From positions 53,345,934 to 53,409,933 of the forward strand of contig NC_063169.1 of the NCBI RefSeq assembly GCF_023159225.1: 64,000 bases of DNA, written 5' to 3'. Shown in pieces: positions 12,831 to 24,039 of this stretch. Origin of the DNA: Perognathus longimembris pacificus (Eukaryota > Chordata > Mammalia > Rodentia > Heteromyidae). The notes under the pieces are model-generated. The model saw only the letters and a list, made by a program, of their open reading frames with translations, was not told where the DNA came from and did not search any database. Each line of letters opens with the position of its first letter. The stretch's first letter is position 1. The position numbers were made by a program, and so were the translations under genes.

Positions 12831-13429
12831 ATGAGGCTAGATTTGCCATATGAAAGTAAAGCCAAAGAATGTATCTGAGGCAGAAGGCTGATGTCTTGTG
12901 CCCTGGACACGTGCCTGTCCCAGCTTCCTCCCTTCATCTATATCCCAGGTCAGACATCAGCTGGGTGCCAGATCTGAATGGCCACATGGACTGTTGTCCA
13001 TGCAAAAAGTGACCCAAGCTATTTCCTTAACACTTGGAAACACTTAAGGCTCTTTTTCTTTCCATTTCTGGTCAAGCTGTTTAGAAAACAGATGCAGCTG
13101 GCACTGTGGTGTGGTAAGCAGTCTTACTAACAGGCTCCAAAAGGAAAATATCTGTTCAATATCTTGGGTAAATCTGTGGATTCAATTGACCAATTCCACA
13201 TTATCATTCTCTGTTGCTTCAGAGACTGGAATTAAGGTCACAGACAACAGAATCATTGCTGCAATTTTATTTACCTAATATTAAATCTGCTCTGGTGATT
13301 TTCCACTGCTAACCCCAAGGTCCAGTACACAGCAGTGGTCATCACAGTGATGGTCCAGTTCAGTCAGGTAACGTTTCATAAGGAATATAGTCACCTTTAC
13401 CATAACCTTCATCAGGAAAGTGCTGAAGT
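12831..13429. other. Unassigned unique DNA
   Basis: No gene or nameable repeat seen. Confidence 0.5.
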
Positions 13430-13535
13430 GAGTCAGGCATGGGGCACTGCTTGTAATCCCAGCAACCGGAGCCTGAGTCAAAAGGATCTAGAGACCAGGC
13501 TGGGCTAAGCAATGAGACCTGGTTCAAAAGGAAAG
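13430..13535 (+). mobile_element. B1/Alu-like SINE
   Basis: CTTGTAATCCCAGCAACCGG and GACCAGGCTGGGCTAAGCAA are the 7SL-derived core. A GACTGACTGG-type simple repeat follows at 13544-13572. Confidence 0.7.
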
Positions 13536-13626
13536 AGACAGAGACAGACTGACTGACTGGCTGGCTAGCTGACACATAGGGAAGAAGAGAGGGAAGATGG
13601 GAGGGAGGGATAAAAACAATTTTCTT

Positions 13627-13838
13627 GGGCTGGGAATATGGCCTAGTGGCAAGAGCACTTGCCTCCTACACATGAAGCTCTCAGTTCGATTCCCAAGCAC
13701 CACATATATGGAAAAGGGCCAGAAGGGGCACTGTGGCTCAGGTGGCAGAGTGCTAGCCTTGAGCTGGAAGAAGCCAGGGACAGGGCTCAGGCCCTGAGTC
13801 CCAGGCCCAGGACTGGCAAAAAAAAACAAAAAAAAAAA
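13627..13838 (+). mobile_element. Dimeric tRNA-type SINE with target-site duplication
   Basis: It starts GGGCTGGGAATATGGCCTAG and continues through both tRNA-like halves to CCCAGGACTGGC and an A tail. Near-identical direct repeats (ACAATTTTCTT at 13616-13626 and ACGATTTTCTT at 13840-13850) flank it. Both strands yield spurious frames. Confidence 0.93.
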
Positions 13839-14231
13839 AACGATTTTCTTAACATTTTTGTGCATGCACTGTAAGTGTGGCTGAGTTTATAAGACAAAGT
13901 AAGTGGAGAGCCTATTTCTGAAAGCAATGAATGTCCCATAAAGGGATTCGTACTACTTTCATATTCTCCTTGTGTCAAATTAATATAAATAGTTGGCATC
14001 ACTTTCATATGTTACGTATCTGAAAAATGACATGATTATTACACATGTCAAATCATAATACATTTTTAAAGATAAATATGACTTGATTGAGCTTTATAAT
14101 GTCTAGTGAGAGATTTAAAGAGCCCAATAGTAGTTCAATTAACTGCCTTCTCAAAGTTTGAAAGCAGGGAAAAAAAGAGTAATAACAGCATGCAAACATA
14201 TTGATTAAAAGCCTGTTTGTTTGTTTGTTTT

Positions 14232-14375
14232 AAGCTGTATGTAGCAATCTCTGTATACCTATAATCTCTGATTCTTGGGAGATGGAGGCTAGAAGATTTC
14301 AAGATGGAGGACAGGCTGGACAATACAGTAAATAAAGGCCTAGGTTTGTGGTTCTGTAATTGAGCCCCAAACTCT
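14232..14375 (+). mobile_element. Degraded B1-like SINE
   Basis: CTATAATCTCTGATTCTTGG, AGATGGAGGCTAGAAG and GGACAGGCTGGACAATACAG keep the order of the B1 core. Confidence 0.5.
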
Positions 14376-15714
14376 CATTGAGAAGCATAGCCATTAGAGG
14401 GACATTAATATTTCTTAACAGACAGTATACTTTACCTTGCAGTTCAATGGGAAAGGAAGACAAATACAAGCAGACTGCAAAATGGGTTCAAGGAGGTGAT
14501 CATAGAGGATGAAGAGCAGACAGATCCAGAGATCCACATAAGAGTAGAACAAGATCGGTTAGTATATCCTAGAGATAAAAAGATGCACAAGCATTTTAGG
14601 TAATTTACAGGATGGGATAAACCAAATATTACTAGAGTTTTGAATGGGGAATGGGAAAAAATTACAAAAAAAGAAAACTTAGGGACTCTTGATTTGCTGT
14701 CAAGTGTTCTAGTGTGGTAGAGGCTTTCTTTTTCTTTCTTTGGATATGATACTATTGTTGCTGCAGCAACACCTTAGATCAAAAGGGGAAAAAAGGATTT
14801 GGTAAAAATACTATGCAGTATTGTGTACAGCTTGTTAAATATACTATGTAATAAATGTGTTCCCTTCATTCTTATCCCCAATTCTCCTGCCAATAAAGAG
14901 GACACCTTCTAAAATCCTCTAAATGAACAAGCATACTACATATTCGTTGTTGACATGTTATCTTCCAGCTTTTTTTGTCTTCTTTTCTAGACACTCCCCC
15001 TAAATGACAGGAAATATAGGTATACATAGTCATAGGGAAGCACATAAGCTTAGAAAGAACCAAGAAAGATAATGGAAAAAAAATAAACAGCAAATTGTGT
15101 TTCCAATTACCAACAGATGCTTCCATTTATTCTAAGCGTTCTTGTTTAGTTAACTGTACAAATTTTTAATCATATAAATGTGGTGGGATTCTAGCCTCAT
15201 GCTCTTGTTACTCGTGTCTTCCAGCTGACTTCACATGCCTGTATCTTCTGGCAGCATTTTCTCATAAATACTATGTCTGGGATTGCATGGTACCTGTTAG
15301 AATGTGCAGCTTGTGGTGGAGTTTATTTGACTTATCTCTTGTGTGTGTGGGGGGGGGGTGTTTGGCTGAGACAAAAATGAGAGATGGTACTATGGTACAT
15401 TTGTCTGAGTCAGCAGCACGGTGGGCCACTGGCTACAATGCCATGAATGCCTCTTTTCATTTTTTCCATCGTTATTTCTTTGTGGAATCATCTGCTCACC
15501 ATTCATTCATGCCTAGAATATTACAGTGGGAAAGATTACCAGACTCCATTTCGAAGTCCACTTTGCATAAAACTTTAAAAAATTAAATGAAGGAATTGGT
15601 GTTGATGAGAATGTCCCCAGCGAAGGAAATCCAAGACTCAGAGCTTTTCCTAATCATCCTGAGTAGAGTAATCAGGGGGCAAGAAAATGCCAGAAAGAAG
15701 GAGAGATGGGAAGT
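14376..15714. other. Unassigned unique DNA
   Basis: No coding signal. A GT/G-run lies at 15343-15359. Confidence 0.5.
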
Positions 15715-15915
15715 TTTATTTTTTTTATTGTGCTTGTACTGAGGCTTGAACCAGGGGTGCTGGTACTTTCTGTTAGCTGTTTCACTTAAGGCTGGGGCTC
15801 TAACACTTGAGCCATAGCTCTTCTATCAGCATTTTACTGGTTAATTGGAGTTCAGGGTCCCTTGAACATTTCTGCTGGATTATAGACATGAACCACTGGC
15901 ACGGTGGAATGGTAA
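15715..15915 (-). mobile_element. Degraded chimeric SINE
   Basis: The reverse strand shows a decayed tRNA-type half (ACTTGAGCCATAGCTCTTCT), the linker, and a B1-like end (GGATTATAGACATGAACCAC). Confidence 0.7.
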
Positions 15916-16991
15916 AAAAAATGGCTGAAGTTGTGTTAGATACCTGATGAAAAGTGACTTTTTAAAAATAGCTTTGGTTAGAAATTTCTTTTAGACTCTA
16001 TCATAGATGTTCATCATAATGGCCTATACTTAATAGTTTATCTTGTCTTTAAAGTTAACCCATAGGGGAGAGAAATAAATGAAATCAAATTGAACAGCTA
16101 AGCAATGTGAAGTTGAATGTCTTGAAAATCCCTGAACACAACCTTTGTTCTTTCCCAGAAATTCCAGTTGCTCATTTCCCTAGAGAGTACTTAACCTCAG
16201 CTAGCATGATTGTTTTCAAAAGTCTTAATTGGCATATCTGTAAAGGACGGGACATTTGCTGTAAGTTCTTTCATGAATTCCTGATACAAAATGGACGGAA
16301 AATAGCTGTCACCTGTGTATAGTCTTGTCACTCAATGTGGTTACAAGCTTATATCTCTGTGTCCTCAGAGAACTTTCTAGAAATGCAGTCTTGGCTCCCT
16401 AAACAGACCTACCAAGTCACAATCTACATTTTAATGGATCTCCTGGTCTTTCATCTACACATTAACATGTACCACTCAAAGATACTTTTTGTTATAATAT
16501 GTAGTTCATAACTGCCAGTAAGTAATAGGTGAAAGAGAGGGAAGGAAATAATAAATACCCTTTAAAAGGGTAGCAAGTTTGCATTCCATACTCATAGGGC
16601 AGTTGATTTCTCCTTCCAAACAGACTTTGAAATCCATAAATGAGTATTAACAAGGGTGAAGATTTTTGGAAGGCTTTATTTCTTACTTTTCTTTCCTTTT
16701 GTGGTATTGTTTTATATGAATAATCTTTTATCTTATTAGAGATCTCGTTTATTTTTATTATACTAAGAAGGAATCCTCCATCCTGGCATTTTCCAGCAGT
16801 TCTTTGAGAATAATCTCCTTTCTACCATCCTTGGAGTCTTCTGAGCCCTGGCTAATTCTTAAGAGCTTCTAGAAGCGATGCATAATATCTACACAGAAAG
16901 AAAAATGTCAAAAAATATTTCAGACTTTGAACCACTTTTTAAGAAGTATATTTGGTTTAACACACTTCATTTCTTTAAAAAAAAAAAAAAA
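15916..16991. other. Unassigned unique DNA
   Basis: Short chance frames only. Confidence 0.5.
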
Positions 16992-17112
16992 AGCTTATCT
17001 CTGAACATGGTGGCACATGCTTATAATCCCAGCAATTTGGAGGCAGAGACAGTGAAGATTATGAGTTCAAAGCCAGCCTGGGCTACATAGGAAGACCCTG
17101 TCTGAGAGAAGG
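16992..17112 (+). mobile_element. B1 SINE
   Basis: CATGGTGGCACATGCTTATA, ATCCCAGCAATTTGGAGGCA and CAGCCTGGGCTACATAGGAA are the rodent B1 sequence. It ends in CCCTGTCTGAGAG and a short GGA run. Confidence 0.9.
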
Positions 17113-18894
17113 AGGAGGAGGAGGAGAAGACTAATACATTAGAGATTCATTAAGACCATCCAAAATTCTCAAAATCTTTGAAGAATAAAGAACCAAGGAC
17201 AAAAAAGAAAAGTAAGGCTCTCATAAGTTTGTCTAGGGAAATGGGGCCAGTGGCAGCCTGAAGACACATGCTCACTACCAGCGCATCTGTCGCCAAGCTG
17301 TACAGCTCCCAAACATCAAACACACCCATTCATCACTGTGGATGGAAACTCAATTCCCCATCAAGAGAACGTGGGCAGTGTAACCTCAGCACTAAAGAAG
17401 CCACAGTAACGATCTTGCAAGCTTCACCCTAGACATCAGTCCTAGGTTGTGCACCTCCAAAGTATACTTGCAAAGAATATTTGTCCTATTGAGCCATCTC
17501 TATGATCACTCATTGTCCTTTATCTATCTGCTCATTCACACGCCAGTGCTTTTGCTTGCCCTCATTAAAGTCTCTTACTAACTCCCACAGTTCACTCTCA
17601 CAGGTTACCCTCTGTCCACTACCTTTGCTTTCTTCCATTTTCATGGGGAACAGGAACTTCCACAGAGACTTCATGGTTGGTTGGATTGGGCTTTTCCACT
17701 TTGTAATCAGTTCCTAAAAACGAGTAGCCAAACTTTGCATTTAGATAAATTGTGAGGTGGGATTTCTTAGAAGAATGTCTAAATAATAACGTTAAATTCA
17801 TAGTGTATTATCATTTAGAAAAGAGTTCATGTTTTTGTCTTACCCTAACTCTTGTATGATCCAGTATAATGGATAAAGTACTTATTTCTCTCATACCCAT
17901 TTATAGGTAAGGCATTATGTTTAAGGCAAAACTTGGTGGTGACTACAGACTGAAACCTGGTTTTTATAAACCCAAAGCCAATAGTCTTAGAAGGTTACCT
18001 TGGAGATTTCATTACTGTAGCTGTTTAAACACAAACAAATAGATAACTATGAGATGTGTCCTCTACAGCCACTGAAGATCCTTCCCAATCAGAAAACCCT
18101 ACAAAGGCTGCAGTCAGAGGCCAAGGTAATATACTGTGTCATCAGATGTTCAGTTATGGAGGAGAACCCATCCATATTCACGAATAGGGTGAGCCAGGTG
18201 AAGAAAGTAAGTCTTCTTGCCACTCAACACTTCTTGCCATCTCCACACTTGTGACACTGGACTCACTGCTGGAAAATTCTCAGAGATGGGAATCTTAGCA
18301 TTAGGTAAGATATACAAAAGCCAGGATAGAGGTCTAATGCTAGCTGCGATCCTGGTTTTTCCCTTTAGATATGTAATTTACTAGTACTACTACTACTGAT
18401 AGAAATAATAATAGCAACAACAACAGCAATAATAGAAGAGATTACTGGCAACAAAAAGCTGGATCTAGGCAGTGGAGCCCGTGGGCCCCAGAACATGAGG
18501 AAGGGCTGTCACAGGAGATTCTCCCTTCTACTCTTCTCTCAGTAAAGTTGCTACATATTTTCAGGGCGAGTTAGAGATTGATTGGGAATAGTTTAGACAT
18601 CCGCTGTGAAATGAAATTATGACTATCAAGTCAACCCATCTACTTCTCCCCGCCTTGTCTTTCCTCATCTCACCTTACTTTCTCTCCCCATTCCCCATGT
18701 GACAATGGAAACGTGCACTGCCTTGTATGGTCAGTCTGTAGACCAAATCATTTTCCCTACTTGCTGGCATTGTTCCTTGAGATTAACTAAGGCTACAGCT
18801 ATTACATTTCTATTTCTCCTGAAGGACACTGTAAGTTGTTTGAGCTTCTTCTACTTAGACTACATTAAACAAAGTTGAAAGACCTGTTTTTCCT
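17113..18894. other. Unassigned unique DNA
   Basis: A pyrimidine-rich stretch at 17500-17640 may be a decayed L2. A short (TAC/AACA) low-complexity patch is at 18382-18432. No coding signal. Confidence 0.5.
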
Positions 18895-19768
18895 TCCCTT
18901 TTTTTTTCCTTTTTTTTCATTGTGAAAGTGTGATGCAGAGGGGTTACAGATTCATATGAAAGGCAGTAAGTACATTTCTTGTTCTACTTGTTACCTCCTC
19001 CCTCATTTCTCTCCTCCCTCCTCCCCCTTTCCCTTTTTCCCCAAGAGTTGTGCAGTTGGTTTACACCAAATGGTTTCTTTTTTTTTTTCAAGTGTTGCTT
19101 TTTGAATGGTTTGTCTTTTTGTTCTTTGTCTCTCGATCCTTGTATTCCCTCTCCCTTCCCCAGTTCTACTACCCATATCAGACAATATCCAGGGTACTCA
19201 GATGTAGCACAGTGGTAGTAAGGGTACAGCTACAGGAAGGGACTACAAGAGAAATAAAACTAGACAAACCACTCAGTCAAACAAACTGACAAGGAAAAAG
19301 AGAAAAAAAGAAGTAGTACGAGTTCACATGGCATGCTGAGAACAATCACAACAGTGGCACAACTCTTGTTTCCGTAATGTGGAGTTCATTTCACTTGGCA
19401 TCTTCTTATGTGGTCATATGGGTGTAATTATTGGGGTATTTTGATCTTCTACCATGACTAGCCTATTCCTGTACTAGCTATTCCCTATGAGGGACACCAT
19501 AGGGTTTATGTTTCTTTGGGTCTGGGTCACTTCACTTAGTATGATTTTTTCCAAGTGCTTCCATTTCCTTACAAATGGGGCAGTGTCATTTCTTTTGATG
19601 GAGGCATAGAATTCCATTGTGTAGATGTACCACATTTTCCTGATCCACTCGTCTACTGAGGGGCATCTAGGTTGTTTCCATGCTTTAGCAATGACAAATT
19701 GTGCTGCAATGAACATTGTTGTGCTGGTGGCTTTAGAGTGTTCTTGTATAAACAAATACATACTTTTA
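18895..19768 (-). mobile_element. LINE-1 3' end (5'-truncated)
   Basis: Reading the reverse strand, the ORF2 C-terminus (MFIAAQFVIAKAWKQPRCPS, then DEWIRKMWYIYTMEFYAS) lies at about 19500-19765. A 3' UTR follows, with a pyrimidine-rich + strand stretch and a poly-T run at 18897-18917 (the poly-A tail). The copy is truncated at about 19768. It is the uninterrupted relative of the 56.5-57.6 kb copy. Confidence 0.92.
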
Positions 19769-19836
19769 AAAGGAATCTAAGAAATACATATGTATGCATT
19801 CGAATTACATTTGTGAAACTAGGGTGGTCATAAGTT

Positions 19837-19889
<53 letters not shown>

Positions 19890-19912
19890 CAGAGACAGAG
19901 AGGAGGGAAGAG
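19837..19912. repeat. Compound (GT)n(GA)n(GACA/GAGACA)n microsatellite
   Basis: Alternating GT changes to GA and then to repeating GAGACA units. Confidence 0.97.
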
Positions 19913-20024
19913 AGAGGTAAAGAAAGAGCATATGTTTATACATTTATATCTGAACTGAATTGATGGAAAAATCCAGAACAAAATACCTAAACTCCCTCAA
20001 TAGTCTATACTATTTTCCTTAAAA

Positions 20025-20163
20025 GAAAGAGGAGGAGGAGGAGGAGGAGGAGGAGGAGGAGGAGGAGGAGGAGGAGGAGGAGGAGGAGGAGGAGGAGGAG
20101 GAGGAGGAGGAGGACTAGGAGGAGAAAGAGGAGAGGAGGAGGAGGAGAGGAGGAGGAGGAGAG
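20025..20163. repeat. (GGA)n microsatellite
   Basis: About 27 near-perfect GGA units followed by an interrupted GAGGAGGA section. The polyproline frame on the opposite strand is only a translation of the repeat. Confidence 0.97.
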
Positions 20164-22019
20164 TTAATAAGGGTGTATGCATTCTTCCAAAATAATCGAA
20201 GTGATATTTTCATTAAGATGAAGTTTTAAGATTCTACGCATAGACTCAAAAGAAGCAATGAATACAGGTTTCTAAGTTTGTACTGTGAAAGTACCTTCTC
20301 TAAAGGAATATAAATACTTCACATTGTCAAGATTTTATTTGTAAAATCTAAGTTTCCTTTAGAAATAGCTATTTTGACATTGCAAATATTCATTACATTT
20401 TCTTTCACTGAAGAAAAGAACTGTTTTCCCCTTAATGAGATGTTAGATTGACTCACAATGCCTAAACAAAGACCTTACTTATTTTTGAGAGTTTATCTTA
20501 ACATCTCCTGTCTGTAGCACATTAATTACTCATATTAACATTTATAAGAATTCTTACACTTCAGATGGATAAGACTGCTTCATGATTCCTCTGAGAATCG
20601 AATGCCCCTACCTTTTTTCCCCATGCCTAGCAATCCAGACTTCTGGCTGTAGAGAAAATAGTGGAAGATAAACAATTGTCATCAAGTGAAGGAAATCAGA
20701 GCTGTATAGGCCTTCTCTTCCAAGGTAACTAGCTGAAAGACCAAGGAGAAATTTAGTAAAACTGCCTTTCAGAGACATAGTGTAGTAGAGAGTTGGTTTT
20801 TTTTTTTTTTTTTTTTTTTTTTTTGGTCCAGTAAATACTAACATCTCAACAGTTCGTTCCAATCTCCTAAGCCTATGGTTGAGCCAAAAATCTTCTGAGC
20901 CAAGCTTTCTCACAAGATTTCCTGTACTTCCTGTTTCTACATGAGCCAGAAATACCATGAGAACGACCTTTTTTGTGGTATTTTTGCACTTCTACTCTGG
21001 GATGAAGATAATCCCATATTGGGGGAAAACTTTTAAATTATGCAAACATTTTCACCTTTCAAGCCTTCTAAAGTGGGTTCCGCCTCAGAAATGAAAACTA
21101 GAAATAGTGTTTGCTTGGCCCTAACTCCTATCCCATAGGAAGTAGTCAAGCTCAATAATCCAACATTTTCTAACTTCTCTAGAATATTTTATAAGGGAAT
21201 ATGTAAAACAGTGTAGTGGATACAGTTGAAATTTATATCCTTGGATTCTTTTTAAAATCAGTACTGAAGAAATGTGCAGTTCGTAGTACATTTGTGTGTG
21301 TGATATATTATATCATATAGTTGTTTTCTTTGTTCTTCACCCCTTTGTTCCAAGGGTCAGGATATCCTGGTGCTAAGTACTACTGCAAAATAACTGAACA
21401 AAAATAAAAATAGTCCAACACTTAGGGAACTCTTCAGTTGTTTTGTCAAGGAAGTTTGTGACTGAGGAGTGAGTTTAAGACATTATTCAGGAAACATGGT
21501 GAGAGGGTACAGCATTTTACATGTAATTATAAAATAAAATCATCTCCATTCTAGACAGCCTTGATACCTCTCGTCTGATGAGAAGATAAGATAAGGGTTG
21601 GAAAGGCTGTCAAACATCAGGAGGAATGTGCCACTGCAGAAATCCTTTCAACCCTCACAAAAGAGGGAAATAAAGGAAGGCACATCCTCTTGATAAAGTG
21701 GATGACAGATTCCTCCCTCACTGAATTATATGATTAGCTGCTAGTTACAAGAATTAGTCGCTCCGTATTGTCATTTTATAAGTTCACAAAAATTAGTGTC
21801 TTCAAATGTTTTCTCATTTGAGTATACAAAAGTACCCTCAAAGGGATTTGGTCTTTTTGCATTTATTAGGAAAGAAAAGAGTTTTGCTAGTATAATTTCT
21901 CAAAACAAAACAGAAAGAAAGAAAGAAAATTCACTTAATTCAGTGTGGAAACCCAAGCTTATTAATGATGATGGGGATAATGATAAGATTATTGTAGGCT
22001 TTCCTACTTTCAATATTTT
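20164..22019. other. Unassigned unique DNA
   Basis: It holds the poly-T run at 20793. Otherwise no gene or nameable repeat. Confidence 0.5.
20793..20824. repeat. Poly-T run
   Basis: A run of 32 T. It is not attached to a recognisable SINE or LINE end. Confidence 0.9.
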
Positions 22020-22545
22020 AAAAAGAATCAGGTGAGAGCAATGAAAACAAAACACATGCTACAGGTTTTTCTCTCCTTTCCCCCAATCCTCCTCCATGCT
22101 CCCCTAAAGAAACATCAAATAATTGTGTGATCAACCGGGCCTGAAAGGAATGTAGAACAGGAGCAACCGATTGTACATCAACAAAATAAAGTGTCAAACA
22201 AAACAAAGCCCTGTGCAAAGGCAGAGATGTGAAGAGAGGCCCAAGATGGGCTTGTTACAATTTCCTTGGAGAAAACAGGGGCTGTCCAAGTTCAAATCGT
22301 TCCTACAAACTCAATTTGTTGGCAAAAGTACCAAGCATAATACTACCCACTTTCGTTGATGTCCGGGGCCTTTCACATAAGCGACAGGGGGCATCTCTTG
22401 TTGCTGTGTTGCTTCTGACTTCCGGGGTTAGTGCCTTCATCTCAGAGCCCCAGGAAACAAGAGGCTGACCCACCGTTGTCCTCAATTCGCCGCTCTCGGA
22501 TGGGGACACAGTAGTCAGTGGCCCAGATATTAAGTTCACAATGAT
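22020..22545. promoter_or_regulatory. CpG-bearing unique segment upstream of the putative first exon
   Basis: This is non-repetitive sequence with several CpGs in an AT-rich neighbourhood, for example around 22360-22500 where GTCCGGGG, AAGCGACAGG and TTCGCCGCTCTCGG occur. A CTCF-like core, AGGGGGCA, is at about 22385-22392. It lies 1.2-1.5 kb upstream of the candidate first exon, so a proximal regulatory role is plausible. No reading frame here looks coding. Confidence 0.3.
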
Positions 22546-22632
22546 GTTTCTCTCTCTCTCACTTTCTGTCTCTCTCTCTCCCTGTCTCTCTCTCTGTGTA
22601 TCTATCTCTGTATCTATCTTTCTATCTCTCTG
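22545..22632. repeat. Pyrimidine (TC/TCTG/TATC)n low-complexity tract
   Basis: TCTCTCTC units with CTGTCTCT and TATCTATC variants. Confidence 0.85.
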
Positions 22633-23189
22633 TAAAATGAATCTCCCTCACTTTCTTCCCTATCTTTTCACTACCATTTATGCCCCCTTAAGAATATATT
22701 TTTAAATGATGACTTTTCTTTGACACCAAACGTTGTACCATTCCTAGCCAAGTGTCCAGAGTATGAAAACCCACTACACATATACACAGGGACCTTGACA
22801 CTTCCCTAATCCATTTCTTTTGAGCTAGCTTTGGAATGTGATTCAGTGTTATTTCCCTTCCAGCTCAGGGGCAGCTGAGGTTACAAAGGGATTGGACTAA
22901 TAGGCCAAAACTTGGTTAGTTTGCTGAGAACCAAATGACAGCAAAGTGGGAGGAGTGTGGAGAAAGAGGGAGAATGTTTGAATTGGTTCCTGAAGATCAA
23001 ACCAACACCATCTCCGTCTGGACACAGTGGCTGGGCAAGGTGACCCCCAACCGGGCCTTCTCCACTGAAGTGCTGCAAAAGGTTCTGTGGGTGCTGAGCT
23101 TTTAATTTTTTTTTTTCTGGGAGCTTTTTTGAGGCTTGCAGAATTCTAGCCTGAAAGGCTTCTAGGCTTATGCAGCTCAAGCAGTGACT
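22633..23189. other. Unassigned unique DNA upstream of the putative promoter
   Basis: Repeat-free and moderately GC-rich from about 22860. Reverse frames of up to 99 codons lack features. Confidence 0.45.
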
Positions 23190-23613
23190 TTTCCTGACAT
23201 CTCCAAATAACTGACCTCTGGGGGGACCCCTCAGAGAGGGCGGTGAAAAAGGAGCCTCACTTCTTTGCCTGAAGCCCTTCAGAGCTCAGCCACCTGACAA
23301 ACTCTGACAGGCACGGAAAGCCAACTGAAAACAAACAAATCAAGAGGAAGAGGAGGGAAAAGCAAATGCTAAAATCTCAGTGGCTTTTCTTTTTCCCCCT
23401 GCTGTCGCTCCAGCTGTAGCCTGGGATTAATTAAGTGCTGTGAACTCAGTGCCTGAGAGAGAAAGGAGAAGGAAAAAAAAAAAAAAAGCACTCTATCTCT
23501 AAGGAAGGAATACAGCAACAGTTCCTCAGCAGTGAGCAACCTTAGGAAGAGCATCGCTCCTTTCGTGTCTCCTAGCCAGTGTCGTGTGCAGGTTCTGGAG
23601 AGCCAGGGAGGCT

Positions 23614-23721
23614 ATGCCAGGCTGGAGGAAGCTTGGCTTTCTAAAGCTGCCGAGGATTGCACGCGGGGTTGCCTACCCCTGCCCAGGAAGAATTTCCCGA
23701 CCGGTGGCAGCAGCTCGGGCG

Positions 23722-23772
<51 letters not shown>

Positions 23773-23814
23773 CTACCTCCTTTTCTGGGGAACAGGGCAG
23801 AATGCCTGTGCTAG
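23614..23814 (+). CDS. Upstream ORF (66 aa) reading the CAG tract as polyalanine
   Basis: This ATG-initiated frame (MPGWRKLGFLK start, G at -3) passes through the CAG tract in the GCA register, giving a run of about 17 alanines, and ends at a stop at 23812-23814. It lies in the likely 5' leader of the putative first exon and overlaps the ATG at 23802 by 13 bases. No domain is recognised. If translated it could limit use of the 23802 start. It may equally be untranslated leader sequence. Confidence 0.3.
23723..23770 (+). repeat. (CAG)16 trinucleotide repeat
   Basis: Sixteen uninterrupted CAG units lie in the leader of the putative first exon. The three forward frames read Gln, Ser or Ala. The Ala frame belongs to an ATG-initiated upstream ORF. 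The Ser frame is continuous with the main exon frame but has no upstream ATG. Such pure tracts are usually length-polymorphic. Confidence 0.97.
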
Positions 23815-23936
23815 AGCGATATTTCCACTCGGCAGAGCTAGGCAGGAGGTGGCCGGCCCCAGAAGGTGTGCTGCCCTCCTCCCTCTGCAGCCGGCCGGGG
23901 TGCCAGCAGGGGCCGCTGCCCTGGGACTTGCCAGAG

Positions 23937-24039
23937 ATGATCAGAATGGTAAAGCTGGTTTGGAAATCCAAAAGTGAGCTACAGGCAACCAAACCGAGAG
24001 GCATTCTGGAAAATGAAGATGCTCTTCAGAGCTTTCCAG
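23937..24039 (+). CDS. Putative first coding exon (partial, 34 codons plus 1 base), candidate PDE7B alternative N-terminus
   Basis: An open frame starts at the ATG at 23937 (G at -3) and runs to a strong splice donor, CAG|GTAAAT, with the exon ending at 24039. The encoded start is MIRMVKLVWKSKSELQ and the last residues before the splice are NEDALQSFP, followed by a phase-1 split codon. Without splicing the frame ends about 70 bases later, so this is an exon and not a full gene. An earlier in-frame ATG at 23802 (A at -3) would add 45 residues, but it lies inside an overlapping upstream frame that ends at 23814, so 23937 is preferred. My recollection is that the cAMP-specific phosphodiesterase PDE7B has several alternative N-termini joined to a common second exon in the same phase, and the peptide resembles one of them. 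This identity is an inference from memory. The gene product would hydrolyse cAMP in the cytosol. Any other gene with a short N-terminal exon remains possible. Confidence 0.42.

Larger units (their letters stand above)
23190..23936 (+). promoter_or_regulatory. Putative promoter and 5' leader of the first exon
   Basis: The sequence just upstream of the donor-bearing exon is richer in G+C and CpG than the surrounding tens of kilobases. It is free of recognisable SINEs or LINEs and contains GGGCGG-like and CCGCTGCC/GGCCGGCC-type segments. There is no clear TATA box at a fixed distance, so a dispersed CpG-type promoter is more likely. An A-run lies at about 23473-23487. The transcription start cannot be placed by eye. 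Confidence 0.4.

Noticed and set aside
13524..13865. 113-codon reverse frame
   Set aside because: It runs through a SINE and a simple repeat.
19474..19761. Protein-coding gene for a reverse transcriptase-like protein
   Set aside because: It is only the last part of LINE-1 ORF2 in a 5'-truncated dead copy.
23532..23801. Serine-rich extension of the main exon frame
   Set aside because: The frame is open but has no ATG before 23802, so it is treated as leader and not protein.
23612..24004. Reverse-strand frame with a leucine run opposite the CAG tract
   Set aside because: It is the complement of the candidate exon, and the run is only CTG repeat translation.
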